64,000 bases of DNA from NCBI GenBank assembly GCA_014905825.1, contig JACGCN010000007.1, forward strand, positions 1 to 64,000, read 5' to 3'. Shown piece by piece: positions 10,325 through 20,169 of this stretch; the first letter of the stretch is position 1, and every line of letters begins with the position of its first letter. The stretch comes from Lyophyllum atratum (lineage: Eukaryota; Basidiomycota; Agaricomycetes; Agaricales; Lyophyllaceae). A model generated the notes under the pieces. That model did no database searches and was not told the DNA's origin. It saw only the letters and a list, made by a program, of their open reading frames with translations. The position numbers were made by a program, and so were the translations under genes.

Positions 10325-12123
10325 CTACTTTCTACCCCCCTTTCCGAACACCATCTCCCTGTCATGCTCCAACTCACCCATCTTTGAAAAAAGATTAATC
10401 CCAGCCGTCCAGCGCTCATCAACTCCCCCATCAATCCCAGCTCTCTCCTCCTTACCACCTTTCTCGCTCAATATTGATTTTGCAGTCCTAAAGTTATACG
10501 CCACCCAGCGAAAGAGGCCCCCAGCCGCATATTGAGTAAATGAAAGGCGGCGCTCACCAGGCCCAACTGGGATGTTGCCATGTTCTACAGCACCAGATGG
10601 GATGATGACCATGGAACCAGGAGGGAACTCGATGATAAGTTTTAAAGAATAGAGAACAATATGACCTCCTGTCTTCGGATCGTAAGGGCCCATTGCGGTG
10701 ATAAGACATCCACCGCATGCGAAGTTACCGAAGTCCGTGTGGCGAACGGTACAGGTGTTTGGCCCACAGTTGAAAGTGCAGGCGGGCATGATGGAGTTGT
10801 GGAAGTTGTGCTCGAGGTTGGGGTGGTGGCGGTACAGTTCGTCCAACTCCGTGGCGTAGTACTGATACAATTTCGGATAAAATGCGGCGTAGGCACCTAT
10901 CAAGAACTCCATGAGTTTCCATTGATTACAGGTGACAACAGCCTTAGCTTACTTGATTGGAACCCTGCAATGCGTCGTATGTTTTTATTTTGAAGGAGGC
11001 GACGAATAAGGCGGCCACGAGCGGGTTTGTGATGTAGGTTTTGAGGCTCCTAGCAGAACTGTGAGCAAGTACACCATATAGATGCATATCACATACCTTC
11101 TGACCTCCTCCAATGGAGGTCCCTGTAGCGAGAGCGACAAACTCTCCCCGTCGATGCTTTACATCCTTCGCATCGATGTGCTCGTCCTTCAGACCCTCAT
11201 CCCTGGCGGCCTCCATGGCGGTAACGGCATTCTGGATGACAGTGTCCCACTTGGGATCCTCAGGACGACCCGCGAGGGTGACAATTCCCCGACGTTGAGA
11301 GTCGTAGATGACCTTTGGGGTTCTGCGGAATATAAATCAAGATGAGGAGGATGGTTAGATAAAACAAGGTAAAGTGACGTACATTCCATCCCATGCAATA
11401 TAATGAAAGCCCAAGGATATAAGCTCCTCAACAGTGGGGCACAGCGAGATCAAGGTGGTGTCTGGCGCGGTACGCTTGCCAATCCAGGACCCACCCTTTG
11501 TCCGAGGGAAAGACATGGCGTTGATGTCAAAGAGTATGACCGGCTTGTCATCATCAGGGAGGGGAGGAGCAGAGGCCAAGGCGGATGGGCGGCTGGCGGC
11601 AGTAGGTCGGGAGTAGGGGGTCTGAGCATGAAAGGCAGCAATTCGTGAAGACGACCGTCGCTCCCTCTTTGCAGCCTTCCTATCAGCCATGCGCTGCTCA
11701 GCGGGCGACAAGCGAGCGGTCGTCGACTGCACTCCAGGATGGGTGATGGATAGAATAGGAACATACGGGCTGCCATCAATTGATGGCCCAGTGGTGAGCT
11801 GCGCGCCCTCCGCGTCGTCGCTCCTGGTCAAGTCCTCGAAGCTGCGGCGATGGGCAGCACTTTCAAGCAAAGCATTGAAATCTTCAGGGCTCTCCCATGC
11901 GGAGGAGGGGTGGAAGCCAGGGAAGCGGACGGACTTGCAATCGTACGGCGCAAATAGGGCTCCGGGCTGAGCCTGTTAAGTATTTAGTAAAGGGCCCTAT
12001 AGCGCTAAAGCAGCATTGACGAACCTTGGTGCCCAGCTGCAGCAGCAGTGTATCCGGAACGTCACAGCCTCGGAGTGTAAAGTCTGACGAGGAGAAGACA
12101 GTTCCTGAGCGTGTCTGCAACAT
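10325..12123 (-). CDS. TET/JBP-type 2-oxoglutarate/Fe(II) dioxygenase
   Basis: This is predicted to oxidise a methylated base (5-methylcytosine or a related base) in DNA, or a related substrate, using Fe(II) and 2-oxoglutarate. The start at 12123 (MLQTRSGTVF) is followed by short introns near 11975-12022, 11320-11380, 11050-11100 and 10886-10960. The catalytic double-stranded beta-helix is in the last exon: the iron ligands are VRHTDFGN (HxD) and the distal His of SGAVEHGN, and GERRLSFTQY gives the Arg that would bind the 2-oxoglutarate carboxylate. Conserved flanks include MPACTFNCGPNTC and GGHIVLYSLKLIIEFPPGS. The N-terminal half holds a basic KAAKRERRSSSR stretch and a DKPVILFDINAM motif. 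Expansion of such genes beside KDZ transposons is known in Agaricomycetes. All iron ligands are present, so activity is plausible. Substrate cannot be told from sequence. Confidence 0.82.
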
Positions 12124-12257
12124 GCAAGCGAGTAAGTGCTGGAATGAGAATGGTAGCAGCGGGCACGCACACCTTACTCATAGCTGTGAGCGCGGGCAGG
12201 GGTTATATCACCGTTGTCCTGTGGGCGGAGCATGGTCAGCATCAGTCATGAGCAGCG

Positions 12258-12440
12258 GCCGTAGAGCCTATGGTCAGGCCCGGCATGCAGAGGTGAGAAG
12301 GGGGGTGGACGAGGCTACACTTCGAGTGAAGCGCTGCATGCCGTAGGGCCTATGGTAAGGCCCGGCACACAGGGACGGAATAGGCGGCACCCTCTATGCA
12401 TCGCCTCGCATGCCGTAGGGCCTATGGTAAGACCCGACAC
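12258..12440. repeat. Three direct repeats upstream of the dioxygenase
   Basis: A unit close to GCCGTAGGGCCTATGGTAAG continuing into GCCCGGCA occurs near 12260, 12340 and 12410, with a spacing of about 70-85 bases and few mismatches. The copies lie 135-320 bases upstream of the dioxygenase start, so they sit in its probable promoter. They could be regulatory sites or a small tandem expansion. Confidence 0.6.
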
Positions 12441-12694
12441 GGAGGGAGGTGGACTCACAAGGGGGGAAGGGAGGGATATTCTGGAATCCTGTGGCCATAA
12501 TTATTCTTATAGCCAGCACGCCCACCAATATTTACAGCGATGACATACCATAAATTTCAGTGCAAAAATAAGGAGCCGGTGCGATAGGGGAATCCAGCGA
12601 CGGATCAGCCAGCTACGCGACACGAGCCCTATACCCAGCTCAGCCCCTGACGCGAGATCTGTGGAAAAACCAGAGCGGTCGCTTGATCAGGGGT

Positions 12695-12856
12695 GATACC
12701 AATAGGTGGCATGTGGAGCCTACAGGTGCATTGGAAATTCAAAAAAAAAAAAGAGGTGTGGCGCCTAGCACCCCTCATTTTTAGCGCTCGGCTGGGAAGG
12801 CAGCCGCCTGATACCAATAGATGGCATGTGGAGCCTACGGGTGCATTGGAAATTCA
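12695..12856. repeat. 47 base direct repeat around an A-tract
   Basis: Copies at 12695-12741 and 12810-12856 differ at only two or three positions and share GCATGTGGAGCCTAC and GGTGCATTGGAAATTCA. The first copy runs directly into an uninterrupted run of 12 A. It looks like the footprint of a small retrotransposed or duplicated fragment between the dioxygenase and the CxxC gene. Confidence 0.7.
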
Positions 12857-12953
12857 GAAACCCGAGGAAGCGGGAAGCCATGGACTTACATATGTCGTTG
12901 ATCTTGGTCGAGGGGTAAATTCTTTGGTAGACATAAAAATAGAGAATTTCAAA

Positions 12954-13525
12954 TTAATCTACGCGTTGCGGGCCGTCCAGCGGGAACGGCACGAATCTCT
13001 GTTTCTGGGCCCCCCTGTATCCATCGACTCCCCAATCTTCATCATTGGGCGGTACGACTACAATGAATGCCTTCTGCAAACACACCGAGCAGATCCACGT
13101 GGAGCAGAGGATGTTGTTGATCACCTCGACAAAAGGTATGAGGAACTTGGTGGGATCGCGGCCGCAGTAGAGGTTGACCACCGCACGGTCGCCGCCAACG
13201 TGGTGGATGATGTTTCCAACGGGTGTCACGCGGAGCATGAGGCGGGGGTCGCGGATTCGATAGTCGCGTAGAGTGTGAGCATACCGCTTTGCACCGCAAA
13301 ACAAGCAGCGGGCGAAGCGCGCGAGTCGGGCTAATCGAAGTCAGTAAAAGCGTTGTGACAGATCCCTGATAGTATGGACTTACTATCCGAGTCATCTGAA
13401 TCCGAAGAATCCGAAGAAGAATATTCTCCCTCGGAGTCAGAGTCGGTGGTGTCTGGAGATGGCAGCGCGTCGTCGCCACTGTGCTGGACGAGTGGCGAGT
13501 TGGAGTTGGGGTGGGTGGAGGCCAT
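12954..13525 (-). CDS. Small acidic/CxxC zinc-binding-like protein
   Basis: Function unknown. The start at 13525 (MASTHPNSNSPL) gives a strongly acidic Asp/Ser-rich N-terminus. One intron (about 13332-13380, GTAAGT...TTAG) leads to a C-terminal domain with two cysteine pairs, RCLFCGAKRYAH and WICSVCLQKAF, separated by about 80 residues. The middle is hydrophobic (RLMLRVTPVGNIIHHVGG). The paired CxxC motifs suggest one zinc site. It ends at 12954 (GPQRVD). It is on the same strand as the dioxygenase and separated from it by 830 bases of repeats, inside the proposed element, so it may be cargo acting with the transposase or dioxygenase. Confidence 0.55.
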
Positions 13526-13805
13526 GTTGGTCGGCTTGACATCCGGCCGTCGCTTATATCTAGAACAGCTATCAAGCCAATCATCAGGAAAACCATGTGC
13601 TGATATAGAAAAAAAACTTACGATCGATCGATCGTCGGAGCATCCAGCAGCCCCACTACCCATTTACCCGGGTGGGCTGTTCGGGACGTCGCATGTACGC
13701 TGGGCGAACCCAGATATACAGGGGATGGAGAAGACTGCAGGTCTGTGCAACACTTTCCTGCAGTCACCCCTACGGTTGAGTGGCTCGGTGCAACACGTCG
13801 CACAC

Positions 13806-14534
13806 TCAAAGGGGTTTGGGGAGGAGGCTGCGACCCACCCCAGTAGCCTTCGGTACCCAAAGCCCCGCAATCAGAAGGAGTAGGTACCAGCGGCGGCGAC
13901 AGCTATGGTGTAGCGATGGCGGGAGGGGTGAGGGAAGTGGGACGGGGGGCCGCACAAACCCTGGGAAAGCCCAGAAGTATGCTCGCATGACGGCGATTGG
14001 TTGCGATCGTCCACAATGAAGAGGTGGTGGCGACGGCTGCGGGTAGGGGGAAGTGGGTGCTTGGGAGCGCGATAACTCGGGCTCACAGGCGCCGGACGGC
14101 CTAGGGTGTGCGTGGCTGGTTAGAGAGGGGCAATTGTGGCAGGGGGTATTCTGACGCACCTGAGCAGCTCTCCCCCAGCTGGGGTCTGCCGTCTTGTCTC
14201 CTGCCCCTCGCACTTTCCATTGGCCTTCGATCCCGGAGCGCTGCATAAGCGGATAGTGTTGACACTTGTTGATGAAACAGAATCTGTAAGATAACACCTA
14301 TAACACAAAATGCCAGATGATTGGTAATGAACTATGAGTGAAAAGGCAATGTAGAGTAGGTGGGACACTTACCTGAGGCTCTTGAGAGCCTTTTGGGGGC
14401 TGGGTGAAGGGGCAGGGCTGCGCGGTGGTGGCAGAAAGCAATGAAGATGGCCGCATTGCTGACATACCGGGGTTTGCCGGGACATTCCCACGCCGCCTCA
14501 GCGTCGAAACGGACAAGTGTTGAGGCTCATTCAC
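13806..14534 (-). CDS. Possible short Pro/Ser-rich protein, uncertain
   Basis: A minus-strand model starts at 14534 (MNEPQHLSVSTLRRRG). It has a donor after GSQEPQ (GTAAGT near 14373) and could continue after an acceptor near 14245 into a Pro/Ser-rich frame holding one CHNC motif. The composition is biased and nothing matches a family I know. It may be a real cargo gene or chance reading frame in GC-rich DNA. Confidence 0.2.
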
Positions 14535-14734
14535 TGCGTCTTAAGCCGTTTAAATCCTTGGAGTATGTATCTAACATATGTAGGAAGTATATACCATGAA
14601 ATTACACGGAGGTAATGCCTGAATTTGTTTGGGACAAAAAGGTGGGAGACTAACGAAGTGAATTCAAAGAATGAGGTCACTCACCATGGCTGGGATCATC
14701 AAAATTGAGATCGAGGTCTCGGCAAATTAGAAAA

Positions 14735-14825
14735 TTAAAGTTGCTGATGCGTGCGGTTGCTGATATTCGCGTGTTTCCAACTTAAGGTTGCTGATGCGTT
14801 GCTGATATTCGCGTGCTTCCAGTTT
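14735..14825. repeat. Short direct repeats
   Basis: TTGCTGATATTCGCGTG plus TTCCA occurs near 14758 and again near 14800, and the preceding GTTGCTGATGCG is also doubled. It lies 180-270 bases upstream of the start of the gene at 15005. The stretch 14535-15004 otherwise shows no gene. Confidence 0.5.
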
Positions 14826-15004
14826 CCGACTTAGCATATGGGCGTGGCGTACAAGGAAATGGGCTTCAAATTAGTGGGAAATCACGGTACACTACCACGA
14901 GAATAGCACCAAGTCGGAAACATAAGATTACCACCTTCCACCACCTTTTTCGCAAGCCGGTTGCACAACCTCAAACTTAGAAGTGGGAAACTCAAAGTCC
15001 AGAT

Positions 15005-16104
15005 ATGACTACAGATAACACCAAGGCTACACTGAAGAAAGGAAAAGACGGCTTGACAAAATATCAGCGCTATTATCAGAAGTATGTATCATATTCTCAT
15101 TATACATATTTAATTAACTCAACATTCACAGGCATCCCGAGGTGAAAGAAAAGAACCGGGAGCGACAGCGACGCCGTCGCGAGCTAAAAACACAGAAGAA
15201 TGCTCCACCTTCCAGTACCGAGCCTAGCATACAGGTTTCTGAATCGACCATGCTCCCGGCCCCCACAGCAGTCATATCCGTAACAGAGCCTATGTCCCCC
15301 CTTCCGGACTCGTCTGAAGAGTCCTCCAGCGACTCCTCCATTTATGAACCCTCGACACAAGATATTGCTGTCGAACATGGGCCACACACTACAGACGCTC
15401 TTGAGTTTGACATGGAGACCGATAATCCCCCCCGTTCCCTCCCGTCGGACTTCCACCGCACCTCGTTCCGGAACAAGGATGCACTACTGGGGAACATTAT
15501 CAACGAGCTGGTGGACTACGATGGAAAGAAACCTTACCCGTCGGAATACCTTGAGCTTGAACTCCTTCGGAAATTACATACCGCAGTCTTGAACTGGGCT
15601 AAAGGATGGGGAGGCGTCACGTACTGGAGCATCGGGCTGGATAAGTCCTTCAACCTTGCAGTGGAGGAGCGCCGTGTGGAAGTATGGCGAGCACAACTGC
15701 ATAATCACGCTGCCCGAGGACGCCGAATGCTCAGCCGACTACATTTCATGGATGGAGACTTACCGCTGGAGATGTGGAAAATACGAGAGTTGTGGAGAAT
15801 TCAGATCGAATTGGTGGAGATCCTCGTCAAAGGCATCACCATTCTCGAACTCAAAAGCTCGATACTCCCAGGCCTCTGCACAGTGACATACACTGAATCA
15901 GACAGCGCTGTCGAAACCGATGGCGGTGAAACTGATAGTAATGAAGGGGAGGGCGACATTGAGGACAATGTTGAGGACGAGAACAACGACGAGGACGAGA
16001 AGAACGACGGCGGTGATGAACCTCAGGGCGGCTATGTGTCAGATGACGAGTTCCATCACGAGTGGTACTGTATGGGTATGCACGAGGGACCATGTGTATA
16101 CTAG
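15005..16104 (+). CDS. Uncharacterised protein, basic N-terminus and acidic C-terminus
   Basis: Function unknown. The start ATG at 15005 gives MTTDNTKATLKKGKDG. A 50 base intron (15082-15131) joins QRYYQ to HPEVKEKNRERQRRRR. The N-terminus is therefore highly basic, of the kind seen in bZIP-like or small nucleic-acid-binding proteins, but no leucine zipper follows. The middle (about 15480-15870) is a predicted globular helical domain with WAKGWGGVTYWSIGLDKSF and MWKIRELWRIQIELVEILVKG. The C-terminus is very acidic (Asp/Glu/Asn repeats) and ends at 16104 in a His/Cys/Tyr-rich tail. It lies inside the proposed element on the plus strand, before a similar chromatin-like gene. Cargo or fungus-specific family; no name is justified. 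Confidence 0.6.
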
Positions 16105-16496
16105 CTTCAGTACGACTTAGAATTCAACACGATGATGAGGGGAACGACATTTATTGCTGTGCGCAGCAGGCTGGCGTCTATTGCTGTGTACAGCAGGCTA
16201 TGGTCTATTCGGTGCAGGCATGGATTTGCCAGATTTGATCATATGATTGATGAATTTTTAGTGTTTCCATATCTCATCGATCAGAAAGCTGCAACCGGTG
16301 CCTGGAGATTCTGTAGATCTCTATCCGAGATTATTTCGAATGTCGTGAATTACAATCTAGATCTGTTCAGAACTCTATCATCAAATTGTTATAGAAGCAG
16401 CAAAGGCCCAATTTCGAGTGGTAAAAGGCATGATCTGTCTACCGACGGAAGCATAGGAGAAGTAGGATCGATTATGGGCATTGACAAAGGATTGGG

Positions 16497-19115
16497 ATGG
16501 ACGGCAATATTTCCAACCTCAGTTCAGTACATAGGCATGGTAAGTGAAGGTCCAGATTAGGGTGTTATCTGTACGATGTGCATACTTCTTCCAATTAAAT
16601 CATACAACTTACAAGATCGGGACAAGGTGTGGTGACGCGGTACACCGCATGTGCAGATTTGGTGGGATAATTGTTCTGATCGCAAGGTTGAGATCTCGGC
16701 GCATGACGATCCAGACGGAATATACTATTCCACTGCCATATTTTGTAAACATTCCTGGCCGTCACATTTCAACAAGAAACCCATGGAGAGTATGTATATA
16801 TTCACTGCTGAAGATTATTTCCATACTCATGTGTGTATAGAAATTACAGAGTTAAAGAGCAAGATTAGCTTACTGGAAGTCCAGTTGGCCGTGGCGCAAG
16901 CGAAATGTGAAGAGGTTATGGCAAAACAGCCAAAGAAAATGTCGTCTGCTGCAAAAGGTATGGCAAGTAGCTACTTTGTGTGGCATAGTCACTGAATATG
17001 CCCTCAGGCTTGCGTACGAAAGCTACAAATACTGTCAATAGGGCCCAAGGTGCGCTAGATAGTGCAAGGAAGGAGCTTGACGAGCTTTTGAAGGAAGATC
17101 AAGCAAGTGCTGGCATGAAGCGCAGCGGTCCGAGAGGTGGAGACCGGCTAGCAAAGAAAGGAAGGGCAGATACAGATGCAGATGATAGCGACTTGACATC
17201 GCTTGACTCTATGGAGGATATGAACATTAATCCTGGTGCCGATGTAGATGATGATAAGACAGGAGATAAGACGGGAGGGGAGAGGGCTGAGGAGGCAGAG
17301 GATAAAGGGCAGCAGGTCGGACAGAATGTGGAAGGGGGAAATTTGCGAGTGGGTTCAGCTCAGAGCACCATAGCCGCCGCCGAGGGAAATAGTCGACATG
17401 TCCTGACAGGTGTTCCGATCACCAGTGAAGGTGGGGATAAGGAGGTCCAGGTCGGACAGAGCATAGTGTTGGTGGGAAAGGCATTGGTGGTGGGTGGTGG
17501 AGAGGATGAGGGGGTGCCGGTCGGACAGAATACTGAAGTGGGAGGTGGTGGAGAGGATGAGGGGGTGCCGGTCGGACAGAATACTGAAGTGGGAGGTGGT
17601 GGAGAGGATGAGGGGGTGCCGGTCGGACAGAATACTGAAGCGGGAAATCTGTCAGTCAGTGCGGTCCAGAGCGTCATAGCCACCACCCAGCCGCCTTCAG
17701 AAGACGTAGAGGTGAAGCAAAGCACAGAGGCTGAAGGTGGGAACCATCTTGCGGGTCAAAAGGATAGCCTGGCTATAGAGCGGTTGTTATCGACCAAAGG
17801 TCTGATTCAAATGGAAACTATTTCCGAGGTACCACAGGGAAAAGGGGGGAAAGACTCACCGATGGAAATATCATCAGACAACAGCTCTGAAGAGGGGGTT
17901 TCGGAGGTGAAGGGAAAGGGAAAGGCACCAGTATCTGAGCCTAAGAAAAGTGGGTCCTGCTGGCTTTCCGTCTTGTTCAACGGTTGACATGATTCTGTCA
18001 GGCGTAAAAGTCAAACACAAAGCACAACGGTCGAAGTCTAAGAAATGTAAGGCTCTGGTATACAAGTTGCCGTAACTGGTTACCATAACATCTATTCTAG
18101 CAGCTAAAAGTTCGTCGGAAGAAGATGATGGTGATGACGAAGAAGATATGGCTGCAAAGGGAAAGGGGAAGGGCAGCGCACGGGCACCTAAAGCTGGATC
18201 AAGTAAGTTATTCATGAAATGCTGGCGGAGCATTGATTTACTGAATATTTTTAGAAGGTGACACAGTGGCATACGAGGATTGGGATGATGACAAGCGGGA
18301 AAAGATAGTTGGTGAGCCGCCTTGAGATTTGTTTATATCTTGTTCTGAGATTGTATATAGCCAAGGCCCGAGCTGCTTTCCGCGCCTTTTTGGACAATGG
18401 AGACGAGGTTCCGGCAGGAATCAAGAGAAAGATACGAGAAAACCAGGAACTGCTGCCTGAAGCAGCCACTATATCTCGTGCACTTGCATTGCATATCCTC
18501 ACCTCCACCCATGGCAACATTCAGTGTCTGTACCATGGTAAAGCCAAGGTCGAGGGTAAACTGGGTGGATACATTGATGGCTTCCTGATTTCTGGTACGC
18601 CTGGCCGCAGGCGAGTGAAGTCCAAAAAAAATCCCAACCCTGGGAATCCAGAGAGCGGCCATATTCACTGTGGATGCGAAGAGGAGAAGGCACTTCTGGA
18701 CTTCATTCTGTGGAAGACCCTCCAGGTTTCATACAAGCCAGTCGGAAACAAGAAGATGCCACGTGAGGGTATGGGGTCGCAGCTATTTGAACCGCGAGGT
18801 CGAATGTTTGTCATCGAGGCATTGCAGAAGTATGCGGCCTGGTCGTTGGATTTTCTTTATACTGGGCAAGGTGATGCGGATGCTAGTGAAGATGCGGAGT
18901 TTCCAGACTTTTGTGGACCGGAGCATCAGAGGAAAGTACTTCTAGCATCGATGGAGGGCCTTTTTGGACGGGTTCAGATGCTGAATGTGCTTACTGGCAA
19001 TTTGATGCTAGGGGTGGCACAGCCATTGGCTCAGCAGGAAGGCACCTCTGGACAGGGAGAGCAGGGAAATGGACAGCTTGCTATTGACCCAGGTTTGATT
19101 GATGCATCATCCTAG
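16497..19115 (+). CDS. Uncharacterised multi-exon protein with coiled coil and repeats
   Basis: Function unknown. The likely start is the ATG at 16497 (MDGNISNLSS), but the second splice junction is uncertain. Exon 16660-16790 encodes IWWDNCSDRKVEISAHDD. After the intron 16792-16844 comes a coiled coil (ITELKSKISLLEVQLAVAQAK). Later exons carry KR-rich and acidic disordered segments, a threefold 17-residue repeat, KGKGK-type basic runs, and a conserved-looking C-terminal domain (18360-19000) with ISRALALHILTSTHGNIQ, YHGKAKVEGKLGGYIDGF and CEEEKALLDFILWKTLQ. Introns near 17965-17999, 18045-18100, 18206-18254 and 18311-18360 have good GT-AG ends. It is inside the proposed element. The charge pattern suggests a chromatin or nuclear protein; this is inference only. 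Confidence 0.55.
17487..17641 (+). repeat. Threefold 51 base in-frame tandem repeat
   Basis: The unit encodes GGGEDEGVPVGQNTEVG and occurs three times in nearly identical form. A diverged relative (VQVGQSIV) lies just upstream. The period is a multiple of three and keeps the coding frame, unlike the satellite at 20-22 kb. Confidence 0.85.
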
Positions 19116-19404
19116 TTGTTCGCTGTCGTAGTTGTAGAGTTTCAAATGAGACTAACTGAAGAACGCGTCATGCGTAAGGACACGTGTATTTGAGAATATG
19201 GTTCTGTGGTGCCAAAATCGTATTGTATGGCTGCAATGTCTGAGGCATTGGCCATGCTAAGTTATCGAATGTCGTTGTCATTTTCGTGCTTGTCGTCTGG
19301 CTCACTCTCCCAGCGCATATCAGGTAAAACTGGGACGAGACACTCAGCTGCTCTCATGTCAAAAGTCTAAACCGAACCCTCAACTAAAACCAATACATTG
19401 TCTG

Positions 19405-19600
19405 CCCGCACAAATTGGTGCAAAACAAAAGCATCATGACGGGCTTGAACTCGATGCCTCCGAGAAGGAGTGGCTTACACATGCACTCAAACCAGCTAAG
19501 CCACATAACCTTACAGAGACAGGGGTACATAACACCCTATGATAGCCCGAGATTCGAACTTGAAAAACTTGAATCATCGATTCGGACATACATGTGAGCC
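19405..19600 (-). other. tRNA-derived (SINE-like) sequence, possibly dimeric
   Basis: On the minus strand TGGCTTAGCTGG fits box A and GAGTTCAAGCCC fits box B, with a CTCC/GGAG pair between them that could be an anticodon stem. A second box-B-like CAAGTTCGAATCTCGGGC lies about 60 bases upstream, as in a dimeric tRNA-derived element. No complete cloverleaf could be drawn. The flanks 19116-19404 and 19601-20150 hold no recognisable gene. Confidence 0.4.
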
Positions 19601-20169
19601 TAATTACTCGCAGCCCATGAACAGATTTTACTTGCTCTTGCTTAATCACATACTGCAGTAAATCATGGTCATTGCTTATAGTAGTCAATAGTGAATACTT
19701 GGGCTTCAAACATTGGCGGTGCTTCCGTCACCATGACTCTGCGAGTAGTATACGGCTGTTGGGGATGGGCAACGTCATATAGCCGTACAATAGTACCCTT
19801 GCTTTCCACACGGTAACCTTGTATAACAAATAACACATCAAACATAGTAAAGACAATAGGGTAAGTGAGACTTACAGTGTGTCGGACGCAAGCCTTGAAT
19901 CAGCAGGCGCCATTCGTCAAGGGCACGATTGAAGTAGATATCTGGCATATCTGGTCATAGCTATCATAAGTTTGCCATTGGTGAAGACTATATATTTCTC
20001 TTACCAGAGGTGAAAGCTTGGAGGAAATACTTTGGTCTTAAAACCTGGTTGGGTGTGGTGGGAGACAAAGAAGGGTATCACGACTCCTAGGGTGTGTCCG
20101 AAGCCAACTTAGTCTAAATGGATCTAAACTGAGAAAGAACTCAACCGACATCAGTCCCTTAATACTCGA

